A stretch of 12,756 nucleotides of DNA from JANYCG01 sp031392945 (lineage in GTDB: Bacteria; Pseudomonadota; Gammaproteobacteria; Burkholderiales; Burkholderiaceae_C). The DNA lies in NCBI GenBank assembly GCA_031392945.1, contig JANMVT010000122.1, positions 1 through 12,756 on the forward strand, written 5' to 3'. The first letter of the stretch is position 1; the number at the start of each line of letters is the position of its first letter. Below, piece after piece: positions 1 through 6,947 of the stretch. The notes below the pieces were generated by a model that did not search any database, was not told where the DNA came from, and saw only the letters and a list, made by a program, of their open reading frames with translations. The position numbers and the translations under genes were made by a program.

Positions 1-1320
1 CGCATCAGCGGTGTGGATTGCCTGATCGTGTGCAACGACGCCACCGTCAAGGGCGGCACTTATTACCCGATGACGGTCAAGAAGCACTTGCGGGCGCAGG
101 AGATCGCCCAGCAAAACAACTTGCCCTGCGTTTACCTGGTCGATTCGGGCGGCGCCAATCTGCCCAACCAGGACGAGGTCTTTCCGGACCGCGACCACTT
201 CGGGCGCATCTTCTACAACCAGGCCAATCTGAGCGCCCAGGGCATTGCGCAAATCGCCGTGGTGATGGGCTCCTGCACTGCCGGGGGCGCCTATGTGCCG
301 GCGATGAGCGACGAGACCATCATCGTCAAGAACCAGGGCACGATTTTTCTGGGCGGCCCGCCATTGGTCAAGGCAGCCATTGGCGAGATTGTGTCGGCCG
401 AAGACCTGGGCGGCGGCGACGTGCACACGCGCCTGTCGGGTGTGGCCGACCATCTGGCGCAGAACGACCCGCATGCACTGGCGCTGGCGCGCAATGTGGT
501 CCGCAATTTGAATAAAAAGAAGGCTCCAGCCATCGCCAATCAAGCGTCGGTAGCTCCTAAATACGCAGCGGAAGAGCTGTATGGCGTGATTCCGGCAGAC
601 ACCCGCAAGCCCTACGATGTGCGCGAAATCATCGCCCGCATTGTGGATGGCTCGGAGTTTGACGAGTTCAAGGCGCGCTTCGGCGCCACGCTGATCACCG
701 GATTTGCGCACATTGAGGGCATGCCGATTGGCATCGTCGCCAGCAACGGCATCCTGTTCTCAGAGTCCGCGCAAAAAGGCGCGCACTTCATCGAGCTGTG
801 TTGCCAGCGCAAGCTGCCCTTGCTGTTCCTGCAAAACATCACCGGTTTCATGGTTGGCCGCAAGTACGAAAACGAAGGCATCGCGCGCCACGGCGCCAAG
901 ATGGTCACGGCTGTGGCTACGGCACAGGTGCCCAAGTTCACCATCATCATCGGCGGCAGTTATGGCGCCGGCAACTACGGCATGTGCGGGCGCGCCTACT
1001 CACCGCGTTTTTTGTGGATGTGGCCCAACGCGCGCATCTGCGTGATGGGGGGCGAGCAGGCTGCCGCCGTGCTGGCCACGGTGCGGCGCGACGGCATCGA
1101 GGGCCGGGGCGGCCACTGGAGCCAAGCCGAAGAGGCAGCCTTCAAGCAGCCCGTGCTGGACCAGTTCGGCGCGCAGTCACACCCGTATTACGCCAGCGCG
1201 CGTTTGTGGGACGACGGTGTGATCGACCCGGCCGACACCCGTCGTGTGTTGGCCCTGGCGATGTCGGCTACGCTGAATGCGCCGATTCCTGACACGAAAT
1301 TTGGCGTGTTCCGGATGTGA
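1..1320 (+). CDS. mccB: Methylcrotonyl-CoA carboxylase beta (carboxyltransferase) subunit, 5'-truncated
   Basis: The reading frame is open from base 1, so the start lies upstream; 439 codons are present and roughly 95 residues are missing if the protein has the usual ~535. The product is the carboxyltransferase subunit that moves CO2 from biotin to 3-methylcrotonyl-CoA in leucine/isovalerate breakdown, in the cytoplasm, with the alpha subunit encoded at 3862-5973. Visible landmarks are the N-half crotonase-like glycine motif GSCTAGGAYVPAMSDE (about bases 269-316), the linker ending in EELYGVIPADTRKPYDVRE, and the C-half GGSYGAGNYGMCGRAY and MWPNARICVMGGEQAA stretches that are typical of MccB/LiuB and set it apart from propionyl-CoA carboxylase. 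The C-terminus FGVFRM is also typical of MccB. The N-half/C-half linker (about 511-570) is unusually A-rich and is discussed as a finding. Stop TGA at 1318-1320. Assignment is by remembered family motifs. Confidence 0.93.
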   Translation, partial: RISGVDCLIVCNDATVKGGTYYPMTVKKHLRAQEIAQQNNLPCVYLVDSGGANLPNQDEVFPDRDHFGRIFYNQANLSAQGIAQIAVVMGSCTAGGAYVPAMSDETIIVKNQGTIFLGGPPLVKAAIGEIVSAEDLGGGDVHTRLSGVADHLAQNDPHALALARNVVRNLNKKKAPAIANQASVAPKYAAEELYGVIPADTRKPYDVREIIARIVDGSEFDEFKARFGATLITGFAHIEGMPIGIVASNGILFSESAQKGAHFIELCCQRKLPLLFLQNITGFMVGRKYENEGIARHGAKMVTAVATAQVPKFTIIIGGSYGAGNYGMCGRAYSPRFLWMWPNARICVMGGEQAAAVLATVRRDGIEGRGGHWSQAEEAAFKQPVLDQFGAQSHPYYASARLWDDGVIDPADTRRVLALAMSATLNAPIPDTKFGVFRM

Positions 1321-1335
1321 CGGATTGGGCGAATT

Positions 1336-2469
1336 TTGGACAACATCTACATCAGCCCCGAGCACGAATTACTGCGCGACCAAGTGGCGCGCTTCATCGC
1401 CACTGAAGTCGAGCCGCACGCCCAGGCCTGGGAAGACGCGGGCTTCACCCCGCGTGAAGTCTTGCGCAAGATGGGGCAGGCCGGCCTGTTCGGCCTGATG
1501 TACGCGTCTGAATATGGGGGCGCCGAGGCTGACGCGCTGACCAACCTGGTGTTTGCCGAGGCGCTGTCGCAGTCCACCTTTGGCGGCTTCATCATCACCG
1601 CGCTGGTGCACACCGACATGGCCAGCCCGCACCTGCACCACGCCGGCAGCGCAGAGCAGAAGGCGCGTTATCTGCCGGGTGTGATCGCGGGGGAGACGAT
1701 CACTGCCGTGGGCATTTCGGAGCCTGGCGCGGGGTCCGACGTGGCGGGCATTCGCACGACAGCAAAGCGGGTGGGCGATGAATGGGTGCTCAACGGCAGC
1801 AAGATGTTCATCACCAATGGCGTGTTTGCCGACCTCTATTTCATCGCCGCCAAAACGGGGACGGCCAGGCACGACGTCTCGATGTTCATCGTCGAAAAAG
1901 GCACGCCGGGCTTCAGCGTGGGTCGCGCGCTTAAAAAAACCGGCTGGTTGTCATCGGACACGGCGGAGCTGATTTTTGACAATTGCCGCATTCCCGCCGC
2001 GAACCTGTTGGGGGAAGAGGGCAAGGGCTTTTATTCGGTGATGAAGAATTTCCAGACCGAGCGCATCGCGTTGGCGGCCATGGCCGTGGGCCATTGCACC
2101 CAGGCGATCAAGCTCACGCTGGACTATGTGCGCCAGCGCCAGGCCTTTGGCGCGACGCTATGGGACAAACAAACCATACGCCAGCGCATCGCCATGTGTG
2201 ATGCCAAGACGCGAGCGGCGCGCCAGTTCATGTACCACTGCGCCTGGTCAGTCACGCAAGGGCGCGATATCGTTCAAGAGGTGTCCATGTTGAAGGCCCT
2301 GACCGGCGAACTCGCCAATGAGGTGTTGCAAACCTGCCAGCAATTTCATGGCGGCATGGGGTATATGCGTGAAACCGCGATTGAACGCCTGTGGCGCGAT
2401 GCGCGTGTGCTGGCGATTGGCGGCGGCGCGACCGAGGTCATGCTGGAAGAAGTTGCCAAACGGTACTAA
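1336..2469 (+). CDS. Acyl-CoA dehydrogenase (isovaleryl/long-chain-like catalytic arrangement)
   Basis: A 377-residue cytoplasmic FAD flavoenzyme that oxidises an acyl-CoA to the 2-enoyl-CoA and passes electrons to ETF. The N-terminal helical domain begins at ISPEHELLRDQV. The family flavin/substrate motif is GISEPGAGSD (about residues 127-136), followed by the beta-domain and the C-terminal helical domain with QRQAFG and FHGGMGYM. The catalytic glutamate expected in medium-chain enzymes is glycine here (G363 in IGGGATEV). A glutamate precedes the conserved arginine in TERIALAA (E242), the position used by isovaleryl-CoA and long-chain acyl-CoA dehydrogenases. The context, between the carboxylase subunit genes, suggests a branched acyl-CoA such as isovaleryl-CoA or a related intermediate. 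I chose the TTG at 1336 because the same frame has a stop at 1318-1320 and the first ATG (codon 46) would remove the conserved N-terminal helix. No good Shine-Dalgarno sequence is visible, so coupling to the upstream gene is likely. The exact substrate is unresolved. Confidence 0.9.
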   Translation: MDNIYISPEHELLRDQVARFIATEVEPHAQAWEDAGFTPREVLRKMGQAGLFGLMYASEYGGAEADALTNLVFAEALSQSTFGGFIITALVHTDMASPHLHHAGSAEQKARYLPGVIAGETITAVGISEPGAGSDVAGIRTTAKRVGDEWVLNGSKMFITNGVFADLYFIAAKTGTARHDVSMFIVEKGTPGFSVGRALKKTGWLSSDTAELIFDNCRIPAANLLGEEGKGFYSVMKNFQTERIALAAMAVGHCTQAIKLTLDYVRQRQAFGATLWDKQTIRQRIAMCDAKTRAARQFMYHCAWSVTQGRDIVQEVSMLKALTGELANEVLQTCQQFHGGMGYMRETAIERLWRDARVLAIGGGATEVMLEEVAKRY

Positions 2470-2478
2470 GCGACGGAA

Positions 2479-2510
2479 AATGTGTTTAATAATTTAAATC
2501 AATACACATT
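2479..2510. promoter_or_regulatory. AT-rich inverted repeat upstream of the toxin-antitoxin pair (candidate autoregulatory operator)
   Basis: Perfect 7-bp arms AATGTGT (2479-2485) and ACACATT (2504-2510) flank an 18-bp AT-only-like spacer that holds a smaller palindrome ATTTAAAT (2492-2499). The element ends 15 bp before the antitoxin ATG and contrasts sharply with the GC-rich surroundings. VapBC complexes usually bind palindromes overlapping their own promoter, so this is the obvious candidate site. The assignment is inferred from position and symmetry. Confidence 0.5.
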
Positions 2511-2525
2511 AAAAAGCGAAAAATC

Positions 2526-2765
2526 ATGCGAACCAATATCGTGATTGACGACAAGCTCATGGCCTCGGCCATGAAAGTCGGCGACTTCAAAACCAAGAAA
2601 GACGCCGTCGAAGAGGGTTTGCGCCTGCTCGCCCGTCGCGCGGCCTACCAAAACCTGCGTGCCTTGCGTGGCAAGTTGCAGTGGAGCCTTGAGGGCGATT
2701 GGACGCAATCGCAAAACACAGTTCAGCAAGCGCGGATCCCTGGGTTTGCAACCTCCGCAAGATGA
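2526..2765 (+). CDS. vapB: VapB-type antitoxin, C-terminus atypical
   Basis: A 79-residue protein whose first ~55 residues (MRTNIVIDDKLMASAMK..., KTKKDAVEEGLRLLARR, LRGKLQW) match the VapB/DUF2191 antitoxin family. That family has a short N-terminal DNA-binding segment starting MRT-I-D, helices, and a C-terminal toxin-wrapping tail normally reading like W-EGDLDAMR. It should neutralise the PIN-domain toxin encoded immediately downstream and repress the shared promoter together with it. The stop TGA (2763-2765) overlaps the toxin start ATG (2762) in an ATGA arrangement, giving translational coupling. The start ATG at 2526 has only a weak purine-rich leader. After EGD (residues 56-58) the sequence stops resembling the family; the expected LDAI appears one frame over (TTG GAC GCA ATC from 2699), which suggests an indel. 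Toxin-binding capacity is therefore uncertain. Confidence 0.8.
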   Translation: MRTNIVIDDKLMASAMKVGDFKTKKDAVEEGLRLLARRAAYQNLRALRGKLQWSLEGDWTQSQNTVQQARIPGFATSAR

Positions 2766-3169
2766 TCACAGCAGACAGCAGTGTGTGGATTGACTACTTT
2801 GGCGGCCGCGCCACGCCCGCCACGCAGCAGCTTGACGCCGTGCTGGACGACTCCAGCCATGACGTTGTGCTGTTGGACCTGGTCTTGATGGAAGTGCTGC
2901 GCGGTTTTCGCGTCGACCGTGAGTGGAAGGTGGCGCGGGACGCGTTCGCTGCGCTGCCCGTCCTGAACGCCGGCGGTGAAGCCGTGGCTTTGAAGGCCGC
3001 TGGCCTGTACCGCCAGTTGCGCAGCGAAGGCGTCACGGTGCGCTCGTCCATTGACCTGACGGTGGGCGCCTGGTGCATCGACAACGATTGCAGTTTGATC
3101 CACAGCGACCGCGACTTCGCGCCCATGGCCGGCCATGGCTTGCAGGCCTGGAACCCGCAAGGGGCATAG
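2762..3169 (+). CDS. vapC: VapC-type PIN-domain ribonuclease toxin
   Basis: A 135-residue PIN-domain protein, the usual VapC length. VapC toxins are Mg2+-dependent endoribonucleases, typically cutting tRNA or rRNA, and are held inactive by VapB. The acidic active-site set is visible: D5 in the opening MITADSSVWIDYF, E44 in LMEVLRG, D98 in SSIDLTVGAW, and D116/D118 in HSDRDF. The hydrophobic strands and the IDLTVGAWCIDND helix are also typical. I chose ATG 2762 because it makes the first beta-strand with D5 start as in the family and overlaps the antitoxin stop by four bases. The open frame continues upstream without a stop to at least 2699, which matters for the frameshift idea reported separately. 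All catalytic residues are present, so the toxin looks functional. Confidence 0.88.
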   Translation: MITADSSVWIDYFGGRATPATQQLDAVLDDSSHDVVLLDLVLMEVLRGFRVDREWKVARDAFAALPVLNAGGEAVALKAAGLYRQLRSEGVTVRSSIDLTVGAWCIDNDCSLIHSDRDFAPMAGHGLQAWNPQGA

Positions 3170-3174
3170 ACGCC

Positions 3175-3852
3175 ATGGACGCAGTCCTTCAGCTCTGGCA
3201 TTCCATTGCAACTGCGGCGCAAAACGGCACGCACGCGATGGACATGGCGCAACTGCTGGCGCTGGCGGCGGCCTTGGGCTGGGCCAGCGGTTTGCGGCTC
3301 TATTTGGCGGTGTTCATCACCGGCATGGCGGGCTGGCTGGGTTGGCTTGCCTTGCCCGCCGGCCTTGCGGTGTTGCAGCACCCGGCCATCCTCGCGGGCA
3401 GCGGTTTCATGCTGTTCATTGAATTTTTCGCCGACAAGATTCCGGGCGTGGATACTTTGTGGGATCTGGTCCATTCGGTCATTCGCGTGCCTGCCGGTGC
3501 GGCGCTGGCTGCCGGTGTGTTCGGGGCAGACAGCGCAACCATGGGCATGGCGGCCGGGCTGCTGGGCGGCACCCTGGCAGCAACGTCTTACGCCACCAAG
3601 GCGACCACGCGCGCGGCCCTGAACACCTCGCCGGAGCCGTTCTCCAACATAGCTGTCAGCTTGCTTGAAGACGGTCTGGTGATGGCCATGATGTGGCTGG
3701 CAACCAACTACCCGGTTGCCTTTGGCATTGTGCTGCTGGTGGTGTTGGTCCTCAGCATCTGGCTCCTGGTGGTTCTGCTCAAGTTTCTGAAATCATTGAT
3801 ACGCAGCATCAAAACCTGGTTTGGCGGCGAAGGCATTTCCCAGCCGGGATAG
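3175..3852 (+). CDS. DUF4126 family integral membrane protein
   Basis: A 225-residue hydrophobic protein of the DUF4126 family; its function is unknown. Family-like segments are LALAAALGWASGLRLYLAVF (about residues 27-46), the conserved FFADKIPGVDTLWD, and IRVPAGAALAAG. Several membrane segments are visible, including a long hydrophobic C-terminal helix (IVLLVVLVLSIWLLVVLL) followed by a basic tail, so it probably lies in the inner membrane. ATG 3175 is chosen because AAGGGG (3159-3164) precedes it at a workable distance and it lies 5 bp after the vapC stop. An internal ATG at 3238 lacks a ribosome site but would still retain the whole family region. The stop is 9 bp before the carboxylase alpha subunit start, so it is probably co-transcribed with that gene. 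No sequence feature links it to leucine catabolism. Confidence 0.82.
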   Translation: MDAVLQLWHSIATAAQNGTHAMDMAQLLALAAALGWASGLRLYLAVFITGMAGWLGWLALPAGLAVLQHPAILAGSGFMLFIEFFADKIPGVDTLWDLVHSVIRVPAGAALAAGVFGADSATMGMAAGLLGGTLAATSYATKATTRAALNTSPEPFSNIAVSLLEDGLVMAMMWLATNYPVAFGIVLLVVLVLSIWLLVVLLKFLKSLIRSIKTWFGGEGISQPG

Positions 3853-3861
3853 AAAGACAGC

Positions 3862-5973
3862 ATGTTCAAGAAAATTCTCATTGCCAATCGAGGTGAAATC
3901 GCCTGCCGCGTGGCGGCCACCGCAAAGCGCATGGCCATTCAAACGGTCGCGGTCTATTCAGATGCCGACGCGCAGGCCAAACACGTTCGCGCCTGTGACG
4001 AGGCGGTACACATCGGCGGCAATGCACCCAAGGACAGCTACCTGCGCTGGGAGCGCATCCTGCAGGCCGCCAAAGACACGGGTGCGCAGGCGGTCCACCC
4101 CGGTTACGGGTTTTTGAGCGAGAACGAAGAGTTCGCCCAGGCCTGCGCAGACGCCGGCCTGGTGTTCATCGGCCCGCCCCCGTCCAGCATCAAGGCAATG
4201 GGGCTCAAGGCCGAGTCCAAGCGCCTGATGGCGCTGGCGGGCGTGCCCCTGGTGCCGGGCTACCACGGCGTTGGCCAGGCCCCGGACTTGCTCAAGCGCG
4301 AGGCCGACGCCATCGGTTACCCGGTGCTGATCAAGGCCAGCGCGGGGGGCGGCGGCAAAGGCATGCGTGTGGTGGACAAAACGGAAGATTTTGACGCGGC
4401 CTTGGCTTCGTGCAAACGCGAAGCTGTCAACAGCTTTGGCGACGATGCGGTGCTGATTGAAAAATACGTGCAGCGGCCGCGCCACATCGAAATCCAGATC
4501 TTTGGCGACAACCACGGCAATTACGTCCATCTTTTTGAGCGCGACTGTTCAGTGCAGCGCCGCCATCAAAAAGTGCTGGAAGAAGCACCTGCCCCCGGCA
4601 TGACCGGGGCCATGCGCGCGCAAATGGGCGAGGCGGCGGTGGCGGCCGCGCGCGCGGTGAACTACACGGGCGCGGGCACGGTGGAATTCATTGTCGAAAC
4701 GATGACTGACGCCGCCGCGCCGGGCCGCCCCAAGCAAGGCACGGCCCGCTCGGGGGGCAGCGAACCACGCGAAGCGGGGAGCGTGGGGGCCTTTTACTTC
4801 ATGGAGATGAACACCAGGCTGCAGGTGGAGCACCCGGTGACCGAGGCCATCACCGGGCTTGACTTGGTGGAATGGCAACTGCGCGTGGCCTGCGGCGAAA
4901 AACTGCCGTTGAAGCAGGAGGATTTGCGCATCAACGGCCATGCCATCGAGGCCCGCATTTGCGCCGAGAACCCGGACAAGAATTTTCTGCCCGCCACAGG
5001 CGCCTTGCATGTGTATGGTTTGCCGGACTGCCTGAATTTTGAGCGCGCGCCCTTTGGTGTGCGTGTGGATTCGGGCGTGCGCGCGGGCGACGCGATCTCG
5101 CCCTATTACGATTCGATGGTGGCCAAGCTGATCGTGCATGGCGCCACCCGTGACGAAGCCCTGGCCCGCATGGACGCGGCCTTGGCGCAAACCCACATCG
5201 TCGGCCTTCAAACCAATGTGCAGTTTCTGCGCCACGTGGTGCAAAGCCAATCCTTCGCCAAGGCGGATCTGGACACCGCCCTGATCCCGCGTGAGGCAGC
5301 CGTGCTTTTCAACCAGGAAAAAGTCGGCCTGGGGCTGGCCGCCGCCGGTGCTGTGGCACAGACGCTGTTGCAGGAGCGGGCACAGGCCACGATCCCAGGC
5401 GCAGACGGCTGGATCGACCCCTGGGCGCGACGCGACGGCTGGCGCGCCTACGGCGTGGCCGCCCGCCGGTTTGACTTCGAGTTTCATGGCGCGATCCACA
5501 CCGCCACTTTGAGCTATCTGCATGACGGAGCGATGCATCTGGCCGTGGGCGACACTGTTGGCGCGGCTGGTGCGGGGGCCGCAGGCGTGTTGACGTTTGA
5601 GCCCCGGGGCGATGCGGTAGACCTGGTTTTCGCCGGCCGGCGCCAACTGCTGGATGTCTATCAAAATGGCGACCTGATCCACGTGTTTAGCGCGCAAGGC
5701 GCTACGCAAATAACGGCCATTGACGTGTTGGCACATGCCGGCGACGCGCCGGCTGAAGGGGGCCGGTTGACCGCGCCGATGCCGGGCAAGGTGGTGTCCT
5801 TCAGCGTGAAGGCGGGAGACAGGGTGGTCAAGGGCCAGGCGCTGGCCATCATGGACGCCATGAAGATGGAGCACACCATCGCCGCACCGCTGGACGGCAC
5901 CGTGGCTGAACTGCTGTTCGCGCCGGGTGACCAGGTGGCCGAAGGGGCCGAACTTCTCAGGCTCGCCAGTTGA
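3862..5973 (+). CDS. mccA: Methylcrotonyl-CoA carboxylase alpha (biotin carboxylase/biotin carrier) subunit with an in-frame repeat insertion
   Basis: A 703-residue protein that carboxylates its own biotin with ATP and bicarbonate, for transfer by the beta subunit to 3-methylcrotonyl-CoA. Visible in order: the biotin carboxylase N-domain (FKKILIANRGEIACRV); the ATP-grasp glycine loop with K158 and GGGGKG 162-167; HIEIQIFGD; RRHQKVLEEAPAP (233-245); the catalytic EMNTRLQVEHPVTE (315-328); the BC C-domain; and a C-terminal biotinyl domain with AMKM 666-669, where K668 is biotinylated. It is longer than the usual ~660-680 residues partly because about 24 residues (A285-V308) are inserted between GTVEFIVETM and FYFMEMN. 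Those are normally consecutive strands of a hairpin joined by a short turn. The insertion is encoded by a repeat also found in uvrA. It probably forms an operon with hmgL downstream; the ribosome site (GAAAGA) is weak. Confidence 0.95.
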   Translation: MFKKILIANRGEIACRVAATAKRMAIQTVAVYSDADAQAKHVRACDEAVHIGGNAPKDSYLRWERILQAAKDTGAQAVHPGYGFLSENEEFAQACADAGLVFIGPPPSSIKAMGLKAESKRLMALAGVPLVPGYHGVGQAPDLLKREADAIGYPVLIKASAGGGGKGMRVVDKTEDFDAALASCKREAVNSFGDDAVLIEKYVQRPRHIEIQIFGDNHGNYVHLFERDCSVQRRHQKVLEEAPAPGMTGAMRAQMGEAAVAAARAVNYTGAGTVEFIVETMTDAAAPGRPKQGTARSGGSEPREAGSVGAFYFMEMNTRLQVEHPVTEAITGLDLVEWQLRVACGEKLPLKQEDLRINGHAIEARICAENPDKNFLPATGALHVYGLPDCLNFERAPFGVRVDSGVRAGDAISPYYDSMVAKLIVHGATRDEALARMDAALAQTHIVGLQTNVQFLRHVVQSQSFAKADLDTALIPREAAVLFNQEKVGLGLAAAGAVAQTLLQERAQATIPGADGWIDPWARRDGWRAYGVAARRFDFEFHGAIHTATLSYLHDGAMHLAVGDTVGAAGAGAAGVLTFEPRGDAVDLVFAGRRQLLDVYQNGDLIHVFSAQGATQITAIDVLAHAGDAPAEGGRLTAPMPGKVVSFSVKAGDRVVKGQALAIMDAMKMEHTIAAPLDGTVAELLFAPGDQVAEGAELLRLAS
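4722..4790 (+). repeat. GC-rich dispersed repeat, copy A, inserted in frame in mccA
   Basis: Left block GCCGCCCC (4724-4731), a 12-bp spacer, then a 47-bp core (4744-4790) that matches copies B and C in uvrA at 38 and 39 of 47 positions with no gaps. Its translation contains SGGSEPREAGSVGA, the same frame and nearly the same peptide as the other copies. It interrupts a conserved strand-turn-strand in the biotin carboxylase domain at an exposed turn. Reading frame and lack of stops show it is tolerated as protein. Similar GC-rich palindromic repeats are, as I remember, common between genes in Comamonadaceae. Confidence 0.85.
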
Positions 5974-5982
5974 GGAATTGAA

Positions 5983-6903
5983 ATGAACATGCCAACCAGG
6001 GTCAAACTCGTCGATGTGGGGCCACGCGACGGCCTGCAAAATGAAAAACTGCCGGTGCCCGCCGCTGTCAAAATTGAACTGGTGCACCGTTTGCAGGAAG
6101 CTGGGCTCAAAGAGGTCGAAGTGACCAGCTTTGTCAGCCCCAAATGGGTGCCCCAGATGGCGGACAACGCCCAGGTGATGGCGGGCATCCCGCGCCAGCC
6201 CGGCGTGCGTTATTCCGTGCTGACGCCGAACATGAAGGGACTGGATGCCGCCATGGCCGCGCCGCGCGGCCAGTGGCCCGATGAAATTGTCGTGTTTGCC
6301 GCCGCCAGCGAGGCCTTCAGCCAGCGCAACATCAATTGCTCGATTGAAGAAAGCATAGAGCGCTTTCGACCCGTGGTCGAGGCGGCGCGCGCCAACGGCA
6401 TCTATGTGCGCGGCGCCATTTCCTGCGCCGTGGGTTGCCCGTATGAGGGTGATGTGCCGCCCGGCAGCGTGTCCACGGTGGCGCGTTTGCTCAAAGGGAT
6501 CGGCGTGCAACACATGGGTGTGGCCGACACGATTGGCGCAGGCACGCCAGTCAAGGTGCAGCGGGCGCTGGACGCGGCATTGAAGCACTATGACATCAAC
6601 GACGTGTCGGGCCATTTCCATGACACCTACGGCCAGGCGCTGGCCAACACCCTGGCGGCCCTGCAGATGGGCGTCTGGCAGTTCGACACCTCGGTGGCGG
6701 GCCTGGGCGGCTGCCCTTATGCCAAGGGCGCCACCGGCAACGTCGCGTCGGAGGACGTTGTTTATATGCTCGACGGCATGGGCATTGCGACCGGCATCGA
6801 CCTGGACAAGCTGATTGGCGCCGGCAAATTCATCAGCGATTTTCTGGACCGCAAACCCAATTCACGGGCCGCCACGGCCTTGCTCAACAAGCGTGCGGGC
6901 TGA
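5983..6903 (+). CDS. hmgL: Hydroxymethylglutaryl-CoA lyase
   Basis: A 306-residue TIM-barrel enzyme that cleaves HMG-CoA to acetyl-CoA and acetoacetate, the last step of leucine catabolism (LiuE/MvaB family). Visible active-site landmarks: VDVGPRDGLQNE with R15 and D16; the metal ligands in GHFHDTYGQALAN (H211 and H213); and the family signature GLGGCPYAKGATGNVASED, with the catalytic cysteine C244 in the position of human Cys266. The length equals that of bacterial homologues and no targeting sequence is present, so it is cytoplasmic. The start ATG 5983 has a clear site GAGGA (5972-5976) that overlaps the mccA stop TGA (5971-5973), showing tight coupling to mccA. An alternative ATG two codons downstream changes nothing important. 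Confidence 0.95.
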   Translation: MNMPTRVKLVDVGPRDGLQNEKLPVPAAVKIELVHRLQEAGLKEVEVTSFVSPKWVPQMADNAQVMAGIPRQPGVRYSVLTPNMKGLDAAMAAPRGQWPDEIVVFAAASEAFSQRNINCSIEESIERFRPVVEAARANGIYVRGAISCAVGCPYEGDVPPGSVSTVARLLKGIGVQHMGVADTIGAGTPVKVQRALDAALKHYDINDVSGHFHDTYGQALANTLAALQMGVWQFDTSVAGLGGCPYAKGATGNVASEDVVYMLDGMGIATGIDLDKLIGAGKFISDFLDRKPNSRAATALLNKRAG

Positions 6904-6947
6904 CTTCTTGAAACATTCCGCCTGTCTGGCATTGATCGCACCAGCCC

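Noticed and set aside
5688..5704. Inverted repeat TAGCGC-GCAAG-GCGCTA within mccA, considered as another repeat copy
   Set aside because: It lies in a stretch that reads as normal MccA sequence (VFSAQGATQITAIDVLAHAG), with no extra residues, and the stem is only 6 bp in GC-rich DNA.
4549..6621. Long open frame on the - strand opposite mccA and hmgL (690 codons)
   Set aside because: The + strand here encodes two clear enzymes with intact motifs. The antisense translation is rich in His/Arg/Gly as expected from the complement of high-GC codons, and it has no recognisable domain.
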